Part shown: piece by piece, positions 7,018 to 14,277 of the stretch
How the letters are laid out: every line of letters starts with the position of its first letter
Numbering within the stretch: the first letter of the stretch is position 1
Assembly (NCBI GenBank): GCA_050946255.1
Contig: JBMNUL010000039.1
Span: 1 to 17,993 of the forward strand
Length of the DNA stretch: 17,993 nucleotides
Source: JBMNUL01 sp050946255
Lineage (GTDB): Bacteria > Actinomycetota > Coriobacteriia > Coriobacteriales > CADBOM01
Reading direction: 5' to 3'
Translations under genes and position numbers: made by a program
The notes under the pieces: generated by a model
Told to the model about the DNA's origin: nothing
What the model saw: only the letters and a program-made list of their open reading frames with translations
The model's database searches: none

Positions 7018-7180
7018 AAGAACCCGCTGGTGCCGCTCCCACTGGTGGAAAGCCCACGGGTGGAGAGCCCGCCGGGTGGAGAACTTGCTTGCGAACAGCC
7101 CGTTGGGTGGAAGGCCCACTGGTGAAGAGCCCGAAAACAGAAGACTTGCGGGCGAAGAACCCGTGGGAAGAAAGCTCGCA
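7018..7180 (+). repeat. Degenerate palindromic tandem repeat, 15-16-base period
   Basis: Directly after the OYE-family stop codon lie about ten degenerate units resembling AGCCCRYYGGGTGGA. Clear copies are at 7051-7065 (AGCCCACGGGTGGAG), 7066-7080 (AGCCCGCCGGGTGGA), 7097-7111 (AGCCCGTTGGGTGGA) and around 7113-7127. Weaker copies lie at 7021, 7036, 7128 and 7157. Many units are small palindromes (CCCACGGG, CCCGCCGGG). Two intervening units share an ACTTGC..GCGAA core (7083-7095 and 7144-7155), suggesting duplication of a larger block. The repeat lies inside the transcript, before the terminator at 7198. No protein-coding signal was seen. Confidence 0.75.
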
Positions 7181-7197
7181 GATACATTAACAGTGAT

Positions 7198-7237
7198 GGG
7201 TCGGGGTTGCACTTCGTTGCACCCCGACCCTATTTTT
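7198..7237 (+). terminator. Rho-independent terminator after the OYE-family gene
   Basis: GGGTCGGGGT (7198-7207) pairs perfectly with ACCCCGACCC (7221-7230). The stem is extended by GCA/TGC after one bulged T, and the loop is CTTCGT. TATTTTT follows at 7231-7237. It sits just downstream of the tandem-repeat block. Confidence 0.9.
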
Positions 7238-7592
7238 CGCACATCTCATTTGGAGTTCAGCATGATGTTCTGCATATCAAATTTTCAACAGGCTTCCAGT
7301 ATTTCAACACCTGACAATCCAATGTAAAACTAATGTCCAGTTATATATTTTTCTGCCGTAAAAACTCCCAAACTCGATTGACTGAAATCAACTCTCGCAT
7401 CAATATATTGGGCGGTGTGCCTGCATTTTAATTTCAACAACTGGCTAAACTTTTATCGGCCAGCGAGGTAATTTCAGGATCTGCTTGTCCAGCAGAAAAT
7501 TATCTCAAGCTAAAGCAGGTCTGATTTGTAAACTGAACGTGCATGCACTTGCCAACTGATTAACAACGCCGAACTCTCAAGGGAGATGCGAC
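7238..7592 (+). other. Gene-free, A/T-rich region upstream of moeA
   Basis: About 355 bases with no credible gene on either strand and clearly more A+T than the surroundings, consistent with a long promoter/leader for moeA. Visible items are the perfect palindrome GTGCATGCAC (7539-7548) and TTTGTAAACTGAAC at 7524-7537. The latter keeps one half (TTGTAA) of the palindrome found beside the Crp/Fnr gene but not the other. I saw no convincing molybdenum-cofactor riboswitch fold or -35/-10 pair. Confidence 0.5.
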
Positions 7593-8849
7593 ATGCAAGA
7601 ATTAATGCCATACGAGCAGGCAATTCAGATTGTGCTTGACAACGTAAAGGAAACCCCAGTTGAGGAAGTCTTCATGCTCGATGCTCTGGGGCGTCCCGTA
7701 GCTGAGGACCTTACCAGCGATATCGAGATCAATGCCTTCGACGATGCTTCCATGGATGGATTTGCGCTCATCGCCTCCGACGTTGCAGATGCGAGCGAGG
7801 ACAATCCGATTTCACTCAAGATCGTCGATGTCATTGGTGCAGGGTATCTTTACAAGGGAGTTCTGAAATCTGGCGAGGCAGTGCGCATCATGACAGGCGC
7901 AGCAATGCCCGATGGCGCCGATGCCAACGCAAAGCTCGAGGACATTGAGGTAACCGGCGAAGGTCTAGTCGGAGATACCGTGATCTTCAAGGCTCCGCTG
8001 GCTTCTGGAGAGAATGTTCGCAAGGCTGGGGAAGAGGCCCATGTGGGCGATGTCGTCTTCAAGAAAGGCGATGTGGTGAACCCAGCAGGTGTGGGTCTTT
8101 TGGCAAGTACTGGAAATTGCAGGGTCAAGGTTCACAAGAAGCCGCGCGTGGCTGTCATGTCAATCGGGACGGAGCTCGTGGATTCCACCCAGGTTCCCCC
8201 AAAGGGTTGCAAGCGAGATTCAAATAGATACACCATGGCTGCGATGGCAATTGATGCTGGCGCCGAGGCAACGCTATACCCAATCGTTGCGGACGACCCC
8301 AAGGCAATCGCCGAGGCCTATAAGAAGGCAGTGAAGGACAACGACATAGTCGTATCCAGCGGCGGCGCATGTGGTGGAGACTTCGACTTCATCACGCAGG
8401 TTCTGGGTGAGCTAGGTGAAGTGAAGTTCGAGTTCATCAACATGAAGCCCGGAAAGGCACAAACCTTCTCGGTTGCAAAAGACGGGACCTTGATGTTCGG
8501 CCTTTCTGGAAATCCCGCTGCCAGCGCCACCGGATTTGAGATTTTGATTCGCCCGGCCATTCGCAAGGCAATGGGCTTCAGGGATTATTTCCGTCCCAAG
8601 GTCAAGGCAACGCTCACCGAGGATGCCAAGACCAAGGGACTTCGCAGGAATTTCCTGCGCGGTTCTCTCAAGACCGATGAGAACGGAGCATATGTGGCGA
8701 CGCCGTTGGCGCACCAGTCCTCGGCGTTGATCGGGACCACCTCACATTCCAATTGCTTTATAGACATACCTGCGGGTGGAGTGAAGAAATTCGCAGGGGA
8801 TGAGGTGGATTGCATCCGAATCGACGTGTCCGAGGGTACGGTGATGTAA
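7593..8849 (+). CDS. moeA: Molybdopterin molybdenumtransferase MoeA
   Basis: A 418-aa cytosolic enzyme that inserts molybdate into adenylylated molybdopterin, the last step of Mo-molybdopterin synthesis. Family landmarks are a DDASMDGFALIASD stretch (about residue 50, the usual D-x-S-x-MDG(F/Y)A), GEAVRIMTGAAMPDGAD, VMSIGTELVD, RDSNRYTM, and the nucleotide-binding SSGGACGGDFDF followed by GLSGNPAASATGFE. The C-terminal domain IV is present. Length is normal for MoeA. GGGAG precedes the ATG at a proper distance. Some motif positions differ from E. coli MoeA (for example SIGTEL in place of STGDEL, and SGGACGGD), but all key blocks remain. It stands alone between a terminator and a convergent regulator gene. 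It most likely supplies cofactor to the molybdoenzyme encoded at 14955-17564 and others elsewhere. Confidence 0.95.
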   Translation: MQELMPYEQAIQIVLDNVKETPVEEVFMLDALGRPVAEDLTSDIEINAFDDASMDGFALIASDVADASEDNPISLKIVDVIGAGYLYKGVLKSGEAVRIMTGAAMPDGADANAKLEDIEVTGEGLVGDTVIFKAPLASGENVRKAGEEAHVGDVVFKKGDVVNPAGVGLLASTGNCRVKVHKKPRVAVMSIGTELVDSTQVPPKGCKRDSNRYTMAAMAIDAGAEATLYPIVADDPKAIAEAYKKAVKDNDIVVSSGGACGGDFDFITQVLGELGEVKFEFINMKPGKAQTFSVAKDGTLMFGLSGNPAASATGFEILIRPAIRKAMGFRDYFRPKVKATLTEDAKTKGLRRNFLRGSLKTDENGAYVATPLAHQSSALIGTTSHSNCFIDIPAGGVKKFAGDEVDCIRIDVSEGTVM

Positions 8850-8885
8850 TAGCCCGTCGAGGTAATCGCATCCCACTCCAACCAG

Positions 8886-9551
8886 TTATTTCAGGAGCTT
8901 GAACGTGCTCCGCTCGAAATCGATGATGCCCTCTTTGCGCATTTTGCTCAGCTCATTGGACATCGCAGACCTGTCCACGCCAAGATAGTCTGCTAATTGC
9001 TGTCTATTGTATGGAATCGTGAATGTGGGAGAACCTGCGCGCAATGCAGCCGAGGACAGATATGACAACAGCTTGTCCCTTGTAGTGCGCTGGCTCATAT
9101 GCTCTAGCTTCTCGTTCATCCTGAGGGTTTTCTGCGCCAACACGGAGATGAAGTTTGAAATCAATTGCGTGTGGAACCGACATGCCGACGAACAGGTCGT
9201 TAGGATTTTCCGCACGTTGAGAAAAATCACGGTTGTGTCCTCTTCTGCCTCTACGCTCACGGCAATCGTCGTTTCGGGCTTGCACGCATATACCTCAGCG
9301 AACAGGTCTCCTTTCTCGGCAAATCCCATGATGTTGCGGTTTCCCCAATAGTCCTCGCGGAACATGTTGACCTTGCCGTCCACAACGATTCCAACCGAGT
9401 TCACCTTGTCTCCTGCGTGGAGGATGAACTCTCCCTTCTCATATTTCAGCATCCTTGCAGAAAGACACTGCAGCATTGCGGAGATATTCTCGGGTTCGAT
9501 GTTTCCGAACAGCGTGGATTTTGCCAGCACAGCAATGCAGTCGTCCTTCAT
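8886..9551 (-). CDS. Crp/Fnr-family transcription regulator next to hcp
   Basis: A 221-aa DNA-binding regulator. Residues about 10-125 form the cyclic-nucleotide-binding-like sensor barrel (KGEFILHAGDKVNSVGIVVDGKVNMF, GDLFAEVYACKPETTIAVSVEAEEDTTV). A dimerisation helix follows, then a winged helix-turn-helix near the C terminus (IPYNRQQLADYLGVDRSAMSNELSKMRKEG). It does not show the N-terminal cysteine spacing of oxygen-sensing FNR, so the signal is not obviously an Fe-S cluster; it might sense NO or another ligand, as HcpR-type regulators next to hcp do. AGGAG lies nine bases before the ATG. It is divergent from the ferredoxin-hcp genes, and a perfect palindrome lies 29 bases upstream of its start, suggesting autoregulation. 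It converges on moeA with only 36 bases between. Confidence 0.93.
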   Translation of the reverse strand: MKDDCIAVLAKSTLFGNIEPENISAMLQCLSARMLKYEKGEFILHAGDKVNSVGIVVDGKVNMFREDYWGNRNIMGFAEKGDLFAEVYACKPETTIAVSVEAEEDTTVIFLNVRKILTTCSSACRFHTQLISNFISVLAQKTLRMNEKLEHMSQRTTRDKLLSYLSSAALRAGSPTFTIPYNRQQLADYLGVDRSAMSNELSKMRKEGIIDFERSTFKLLK

Positions 9552-9579
9552 CAGAAATTTCTCCTGTCTTTATTGTCTC

Positions 9580-9618
9580 GTTGTAAATACAACAGATATC
9601 AACCTTCCCAGATATTAT
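9580..9618 (+). promoter_or_regulatory. Perfect palindromic operator and promoter in the regulator/ferredoxin gap
   Basis: GTTGTAAATACAAC at 9580-9593 is a perfect 6-2-6 inverted repeat, the size and form of a Crp/Fnr-family site. A -10-like TATTAT lies at 9613-9618, facing the ferredoxin gene. A start at about 9625-9628 would place the palindrome centre near -38 to -41, the position used by activators contacting RNA polymerase. The site also lies just upstream of the divergent regulator gene. The palindrome is seen; its binding by this regulator is inferred. Confidence 0.75.
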
Positions 9619-9652
9619 TTTGAAGCTGTCAACGAAGTCAAGGAGAAACAAA

Positions 9653-10447
9653 ATGCTGAGGAAAATCATTCAAATAGACGAGTCGAAATGCAACGGATGC
9701 GGTATTTGCGCGAATGCCTGCCACGAGGCGGCAATTGGAATCGTCGATGGCAAGGCAAAGCTTCTCCGCGACGATTACTGCGATGGAATGGGTGACTGTC
9801 TGCCAGCTTGCCCCACCGGAGCGATTACGTTCGTGGAGCGCGAGGCAGCTGCATATGACGAGAAGGCAGTAGCCGCACATAAGGATTCGAAATCTGATTC
9901 TGCAAAGGCTGGGCAAGGCCAAATTGAAGGGCAGGCGGGCGTGCACCATGGAGGTGGCTGCCCTGGTTCCAGGCTCAGACAAATGCAGCAAACGGAGGGA
10001 AATCGAACCGGTGAGTTCGAAGGCCCGAAGAGCCGTCTCTCCAACTGGCCTGTTCAAATCAAGCTGCTGCCCATCAACGCCCCGTATTTCGATGGCTGCA
10101 ATCTTCTCGTTGCCGCCGACTGCACGGCGTATTCTCGCGGAGATTTTCATGACAGGTTCATCGACGGTCGCGTGACGATGGTTGGCTGCCCCAAGCTCGA
10201 CAACATCGATTATTCAGAGAAGCTTGCCCAAATCTTCGAAACCAACGACATCAAGAGCATCACCCTCACGAGGATGACAGTTCCATGCTGCGGTGGCCTG
10301 GAGTATATGGTCCGCAGTGCAATCGAGAAGAGCGGCGAGAATATCCCAATAAACGTTGTGACCATAGACCTCGACGGAACCATCGTCGACGAGTCGAATC
10401 CAGCATACGAGCGTGAGGGAGTCCAAGCAGAAAAAGCTATGGCCTAA
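9653..10447 (+). CDS. Ferredoxin-like iron-sulfur protein, probable electron partner of Hcp
   Basis: A 264-aa protein with an N-terminal two-cluster ferredoxin domain and a longer C-terminal domain. The first motif is canonical: C13-x2-C16-x2-C19-x3-C23. The second is C43-x5-C49-x3-C53 with Met46 where a ligand cysteine normally sits, so the second cluster probably lacks one cysteine ligand and may be 3Fe-4S. A Lys/Ala/Gln-rich linker (about 64-110) leads to a domain with further cysteines (C149, C157, C179 and adjacent C212-C213 in PCCGGLEYM) that could bind another cluster or metal. AAGGAG seven bases before the ATG at 9653 sets the start; an upstream in-frame TTG at 9620 is less likely. 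It precedes hcp on the same strand without an obvious terminator, so it may deliver electrons to Hcp. That partnership is inferred from position. Confidence 0.85.
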   Translation: MLRKIIQIDESKCNGCGICANACHEAAIGIVDGKAKLLRDDYCDGMGDCLPACPTGAITFVEREAAAYDEKAVAAHKDSKSDSAKAGQGQIEGQAGVHHGGGCPGSRLRQMQQTEGNRTGEFEGPKSRLSNWPVQIKLLPINAPYFDGCNLLVAADCTAYSRGDFHDRFIDGRVTMVGCPKLDNIDYSEKLAQIFETNDIKSITLTRMTVPCCGGLEYMVRSAIEKSGENIPINVVTIDLDGTIVDESNPAYEREGVQAEKAMA

Positions 10448-10675
10448 GTGTTGGTCGAAGCGAGTTTCCAGCGAAAAACAACCGAGATTTCAAAGAACGT
10501 TTGGCCAACTAGATGCTGAGATTGGGCAGCTAATAACTTACTGGCAGTTGTGCCAGGGGTAGGTCAACAACGAGCAGCAGACATGCAAACAGCAGACGAT
10601 TAGCAAATTTTCGGTCATCAAGAGAGCAGCAAATAGGCAACTGAGCAACTAGTTAAACAGATGGGAGATATGGAA
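10448..10675 (+). promoter_or_regulatory. Gap upstream of hcp with an inverted repeat and AGCA-rich tract
   Basis: The 228 bases between the ferredoxin-like gene and hcp hold no gene. CTGGCAGTTGTGCCAG (10541-10556) is a perfect 6-4-6 inverted repeat and could be an operator or a small RNA hairpin. From about 10568 to 10650 the sequence is a purine-rich, low-complexity run with recurring GCAGCA and GCAA words, reminiscent of the degenerate repeats in other gaps here. TAATAA at 10531-10536 might be a -10 element but lacks a good -35. The GTTGTA..TACAAC operator is not repeated here, so hcp may depend on read-through from the upstream promoter. Confidence 0.4.
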
Positions 10676-12268
10676 ATGGACACGCAGATGTTTTGCTTTC
10701 AGTGCGAGCAGACGGCAGGGTGCAGCGGCTGCACCGGGAAAATGGGAGTTTGTGGCAAGCAGTCAAGCACCGCACTTCTTCAAGATCAGCTGACCGGAGC
10801 CCTCGTGGGTCTGGCCCGAGCTACCGATGGGACCAAACCCGATGACCAGACAGCTCGTGTGATGATTGAGGGCTTGTTCACCACAGTGACCAACGTTAAC
10901 TTCAATGATGAGACTGTTCGCGAGATGATCGACAAGGTCCATGCTGAGAAGAGCCGCTTGGTTGCCCAGTGCGACACTTGCGATGACCCCTGCGGACGCA
11001 ACGATGATTACGATATGAACAAGATGTGGGAAGCCGACGAAGACATCCGTTCTCTCAAATCCCTCATTCTCTTCGGACTTCGTGGGATGGCCGCCTACGC
11101 CTACCATGCGATGGTCCTTGGCTACACCGACCCCGAGATCGACGATTTCTTCTACGAGGGAATGTTCGCAATTGGCGAGGACTATGGAATGGACGAGCTC
11201 CTGCCAATCGTGCTGAAGGTCGGGGAGGTCAACTACAAGTGCATGGGCATGCTCGACAAGGCGAACACCGAGACGTTCGGCAAGCCTCAGCCAGCAAAGG
11301 TGACCTTCGATGTTGAGCCAGGGCCATTCATCGTCGTCAGCGGACACGATCTTCGCGACCTCAAGCTTCTTCTCGAGCAGGCAGAAAAACGCGGAGTCAA
11401 TGTCTACACCCACGGCGAGATGCTCCCTGCACATGCATATCCCGAGTTGGCAAAGTTCTCCAACCTCAAGGGCAACTTCGGCACCGCTTGGCAGAATCAA
11501 CGCAAGGAATTCGCCGATGTTCCTGCCGCCTTTCTATTCACCACCAACTGCCTGATGCCACCTTTGGACAGCTACAAGGACCGTGTGTTCACCACTGAGG
11601 TTGTGAGCTTTCCCGGGCTTCAGCACATCGGTAATGACAAGGACTTCACCCCGGTGATCGACAAGGCCATCGAGCTCGGAGGTTACTCGGAAGTCCAGCA
11701 CTTCACTGGCATCAATGGAGGGCATGGCACCACGGTCGGGTTTGGTCACGACACCGTGCTAGGTATTGCCGATACCGTTGTCGATGCGGTCAAGAGTGGT
11801 GCCATCAAGCACTTCTTCCTAGTTGGCGGATGCGATGGTGCCAAGGTCGGGCGCAACTACTACACCGACTTCGTCAAGCAGACTCCAGAGGACTCCGTCG
11901 TGCTCACCCTCGCCTGTGGCAAGTACCGCTTCAACGACCTCGACCTAGGAGAGATTGGCGGAATTCCCAGGCTGCTCGACTGCGGTCAGTGCAACGATGC
12001 TTATTCCGCAATACAGATTGCACTTGCATTGGCAGATGCATTTGGTTGCGGAGTCAACGATCTGCCGCTATCGATGGTGCTGTCCTGGTACGAGCAGAAG
12101 GCGGTTTGCATTCTGCTGACGCTTCTCTCCCTTGGCATCAAGAACATCCTGCTCGGCCCAACCCTGCCCGCATTCATTTCTCCCAATGTGCTCAACGTGC
12201 TGGTCGAGAACTACAACATTGGAGCTACCAGCACTCCCGAGGAGGACTTGAAGAAGCTCCTGGCTTAA
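10676..12268 (+). CDS. hcp: Hybrid cluster protein (hydroxylamine reductase)
   Basis: A 531-aa cytosolic Fe-S protein of the Hcp/prismane family, known to reduce hydroxylamine to ammonia and, in E. coli, to act on nitric oxide at low levels. The N terminus reads MFCFQCEQT, with cluster ligands C7-x2-C10-x8-C19-x6-C26 as in anaerobe-type Hcp. Residues around the hybrid 4Fe-2O-2S cluster are present: GINGGHGTTVGFGHD, FTTNCLMPP, LVGGCDGAKVGR, LACGKYRFN and RLLDCGQCNDAYSA. Length is typical and no truncation is seen. Of three nearby ATGs (10661, 10670, 10676), the third has GGGAG at the proper spacing and gives the usual N terminus. With the divergent Crp/Fnr regulator and the ferredoxin-like gene it makes a nitrosative-stress unit. 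A strong stem follows the stop. Confidence 0.96.
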   Translation: MDTQMFCFQCEQTAGCSGCTGKMGVCGKQSSTALLQDQLTGALVGLARATDGTKPDDQTARVMIEGLFTTVTNVNFNDETVREMIDKVHAEKSRLVAQCDTCDDPCGRNDDYDMNKMWEADEDIRSLKSLILFGLRGMAAYAYHAMVLGYTDPEIDDFFYEGMFAIGEDYGMDELLPIVLKVGEVNYKCMGMLDKANTETFGKPQPAKVTFDVEPGPFIVVSGHDLRDLKLLLEQAEKRGVNVYTHGEMLPAHAYPELAKFSNLKGNFGTAWQNQRKEFADVPAAFLFTTNCLMPPLDSYKDRVFTTEVVSFPGLQHIGNDKDFTPVIDKAIELGGYSEVQHFTGINGGHGTTVGFGHDTVLGIADTVVDAVKSGAIKHFFLVGGCDGAKVGRNYYTDFVKQTPEDSVVLTLACGKYRFNDLDLGEIGGIPRLLDCGQCNDAYSAIQIALALADAFGCGVNDLPLSMVLSWYEQKAVCILLTLLSLGIKNILLGPTLPAFISPNVLNVLVENYNIGATSTPEEDLKKLLA

Positions 12269-12305
12269 GGGGAAGTTCGTGCTTTCGCTCTGGTTTCCTT
12301 TACTT

Positions 12306-12367
12306 GCGCCTTGCCGGCGGGTCATTTGACTTCCGGCAAGGCGCTGCGGGTTACGGGTTTCCTTTTT
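12306..12367 (+). terminator. Terminator-like hairpin after hcp
   Basis: GCGCCTTGCCGG (12306-12317) pairs perfectly with CCGGCAAGGCGC (12333-12344), a 12-bp stem with a 15-base loop. The T-rich tract (TTTCCTTTTT, 12358-12367) starts about 13 bases after the stem rather than directly. It is therefore probably a terminator, though slightly atypical. Confidence 0.7.
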
Positions 12368-12369
12368 GA

Positions 12370-12425
12370 GCGTGCATGTATTTCATGCGCGCGCAGTTGC
12401 CGATAGGCATAATTGACCTGTCGGC
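12370..12425 (+). other. Two adjacent hairpins upstream of the HPr-like gene
   Basis: GCGTGCATG (12370-12378) pairs with CATGCGCGC (12384-12392) around loop TATTT. GCCGATAGG (12399-12407) pairs with CCTGTCGGC (12417-12425) around a nine-base loop. Each 9-bp stem includes one G-T pair, which would be G-U in RNA. No T run follows. This could be a structured 5' leader or a small RNA. The remaining bases up to 12535 show no gene. Confidence 0.35.
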
Positions 12426-12553
12426 ACGCCGCTCGGTACGGTGGGGTCGGATGACGAGCTCTTCACACAGACAAATGCTTCTTCCTCGATTCCTCTCTTT
12501 GGTTCGTGGGGTAACATACATACATCCAACAATTGAGGAGAAAGCTGGCAACA

Positions 12554-12850
12554 GTGTTATCGCAAACCATCAGCAAGACGGTAAAAGGACAGATAACCCC
12601 GCATTTCTACATGTACATCTACATGCGCACGAACATGTTCAAGAGCAATGTGAAGATTACCGGCGGTGGTTATGCGGCAAATGGGAAAGCCATCAATATG
12701 CTGCTTACCCTCGACTACCACATTGACCAGGGCGATCCGGTGGAGATAGATGTCGATGGCCCAGATGAGCAACAAGTAATGGATGTACTCGTCGATACCT
12801 TTTCCCGCGCGGGCAAGGAAGATTGGGAGAAGGTCTGCGAGGCGCTGTAG
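12554..12850 (+). CDS. HPr-like phosphocarrier-fold protein with altered phosphorylation sites
   Basis: A small protein of about 98 aa resembling HPr of the phosphotransferase system. MFKSNVKITGGGYAANGKAINMLLTLDYHIDQGD and DVDGPDEQQVMDVLVDTF follow the HPr core (x-F-x-S-x-I ... N-x-K-S-I-M-x-L-L-x-L ... G-x-D). Numbered from the GTG at 12554, H17 aligns with the phosphorylated His15, but the following A-R-P is replaced by F-Y-M and this helix seems two residues shorter. The regulatory Ser46 is Ala (K45-A46-I47). It may therefore be a regulatory or binding paralogue rather than a sugar phosphocarrier. The start is uncertain: GAGGAG (12535-12540) lies 13 bases before the GTG, and the longer TTG start at 12533 would overlap that site. 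It is a single-gene unit after hcp, followed by two terminators. Confidence 0.7.
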   Translation: MLSQTISKTVKGQITPHFYMYIYMRTNMFKSNVKITGGGYAANGKAINMLLTLDYHIDQGDPVEIDVDGPDEQQVMDVLVDTFSRAGKEDWEKVCEAL

Positions 12851-12861
12851 AGAGCGATTTG

Positions 12862-12901
12862 GCGATTGGCTTTGTGCTGCAAGCCTATCGCTCATGTTTT
12901 T
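12862..12901 (+). terminator. Terminator of the HPr-like gene
   Basis: GCGATTGGCTT (12862-12872) pairs with AAGCCTATCGC (12881-12891) with one T-T mismatch and an 8-base loop. TTTTT follows at 12897-12901. Confidence 0.8.
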
Positions 12902-12923
12902 AGCACTGGATAAAGCTGATCTT

Positions 12924-12962
12924 GGCAAGATGCTTCGTCATTCGAGGCATCTTGCCTGTTTT
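12924..12962 (+). terminator. Second strong terminator in the convergent gap
   Basis: GGCAAGATGC (12924-12933) and TCG (12935-12937) pair with CGA (12943-12945) and GCATCTTGCC (12947-12956). Counting the T-G wobble between them, this is a 14-bp stem with a five-base loop, followed by TGTTTTC. It lies between the + strand HPr-like gene and the - strand molybdoenzyme operon. Facing the - strand there is no T tract, so it mainly protects against + strand read-through. Confidence 0.8.
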
Positions 12963-13003
12963 CTGTGAGAGTCAACGAGTAGATTACTCGGGCGCCAACT
13001 TGC

Positions 13004-14263
13004 TTACTTTGCAGCTTCAGCTTTTCTTGCCTTAGAGGCTTTCACCTTATCTGCGATTAACCAGAGAATCACCACTGCCACAAGCGCAACTCCAAGTGGA
13101 AGCAGCGAGCCAACCCATTCGAGTGGGCCGGGAACATATCCCGGAACAACGGCAAAGGTATTTCCGCCTGCTGCAAATTGTCCAGTAGAAATCGGATAGC
13201 CCCAGACTTCGGAATCCATGTTGGAAATTCCGGTCCACAGCGATGGTGCGTTATAGGATGGGTAGAGCAGCATCAGCCTGTGGGCAATTAAACCAATGAT
13301 GGTGAGAACCGACGCGATCAGAGCGGTCTTTCTGGGAACGGTCTTTCCTGCTCTGAAGAGGATCACCATGGCAATCAGGGGCAGCAGGAGTTCTGTTCCG
13401 TAGAGCCACCACATGCTGCCAAGAGCTTGCAGGATGGCCATAGAAGTCGGGGTGTTCTCGATGAAGAGTGCCCCGAACTCGCAAACCGAGAGAACAAGGT
13501 GAACCGCAATGCAGATCGCAGTCCACTTTGCCAGAATAGGGATTGCCGAGTTCACGTTTCTAACGTAAGCGACCAGCAACATCAGCGCAAAGCCTGAAAC
13601 GAATGCCACAACTAGGAAGTCTAGCGGCATGATCGGGGTGTTCCACCAAGCGTGAGAGCTCTGCAGCGAAAAGAGCAATCCTTCTACAATTTGCAGGGCA
13701 ACTGCGGTGATGATTCCCAATACTGCAAGTTTGCGGGTAAATCTCCATCCTGCAATGAGTGATATGTACTCGAGCAATGCCACCACCAGGAAGAGGCTCA
13801 AAGCTACCATATCCCAAGATAGGGGAGACCTGAAGTTCGTGCCGATGATCATCGCCATGATGTGGCTGATATTGCCGAGGTCGATTAGAATGGCCACTCC
13901 AGCTGCAGCTGCACACGCCAGCGCCAGTGCAATTGCAGACTTTGCCAACCCTTTCAATTCCTCTCGTCCTGAGAGCACGATGTAGGAGAACACAAGTTGA
14001 GAACCAGCACCGAATCCCACGAAGAACGCGAACACTGCGATGAACATTCCCCAAACAAAGCCGTTGTTCAGGCCGGTATTCCCCAACAATCCCTGCGTGA
14101 GCAGTATCGTCCAAGCCGCAAAACCAACTACTGCACATGCCAGCCCGGCTAGAAGGAGATTTCGCTCGGACTTTCCAATGCGTCCAACTTTGCCGCCCTT
14201 GCCGGCCGTGGCATTGCCAGGCTCAACGTTGTTGGCAATTGATTTCCTATCTACAGTCATCAT
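13004..14263 (-). CDS. NrfD/PsrC-family membrane anchor of the molybdoenzyme
   Basis: A 419-aa integral membrane protein of the NrfD/polysulfide-reductase PsrC family, which exchanges electrons between the menaquinone pool and an attached iron-sulfur subunit. After a charged N terminus of about 33 residues the sequence holds roughly nine to ten hydrophobic helices, beginning at NLLLAGLACAVVGFAAW. Family-like features are GSQLVFSYIVL, WDMVALSLFLVVALLEYISL and a long C-terminal periplasmic-type loop (LLYPSYNAPSLWTG, WGYPISTG) before the last helix. The tail is Lys/Ala-rich and so probably cytoplasmic. The ATG follows GAGGG at a normal distance and begins 14 bases after the ferredoxin stop, completing an A-B-C operon. 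Length is within the wide range of the family. There are no obvious heme ligands. The substrate-side chemistry belongs to subunit A. Confidence 0.9.
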   Translation of the reverse strand: MMTVDRKSIANNVEPGNATAGKGGKVGRIGKSERNLLLAGLACAVVGFAAWTILLTQGLLGNTGLNNGFVWGMFIAVFAFFVGFGAGSQLVFSYIVLSGREELKGLAKSAIALALACAAAAGVAILIDLGNISHIMAMIIGTNFRSPLSWDMVALSLFLVVALLEYISLIAGWRFTRKLAVLGIITAVALQIVEGLLFSLQSSHAWWNTPIMPLDFLVVAFVSGFALMLLVAYVRNVNSAIPILAKWTAICIAVHLVLSVCEFGALFIENTPTSMAILQALGSMWWLYGTELLLPLIAMVILFRAGKTVPRKTALIASVLTIIGLIAHRLMLLYPSYNAPSLWTGISNMDSEVWGYPISTGQFAAGGNTFAVVPGYVPGPLEWVGSLLPLGVALVAVVILWLIADKVKASKARKAEAAK

Positions 14264-14277
14264 CCCGCACCCTCAAT

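Noticed and set aside
7524..7548. Third copy of the Crp/Fnr-type operator upstream of moeA
   Set aside because: Only one half (TTGTAA) is conserved; the second arm does not match, and the neighbouring GTGCATGCAC palindrome is a different sequence.
10763..11500. A 245-aa - strand frame opposite hcp
   Set aside because: Mirror of hcp coding sequence; no motifs or ribosome binding site support it.
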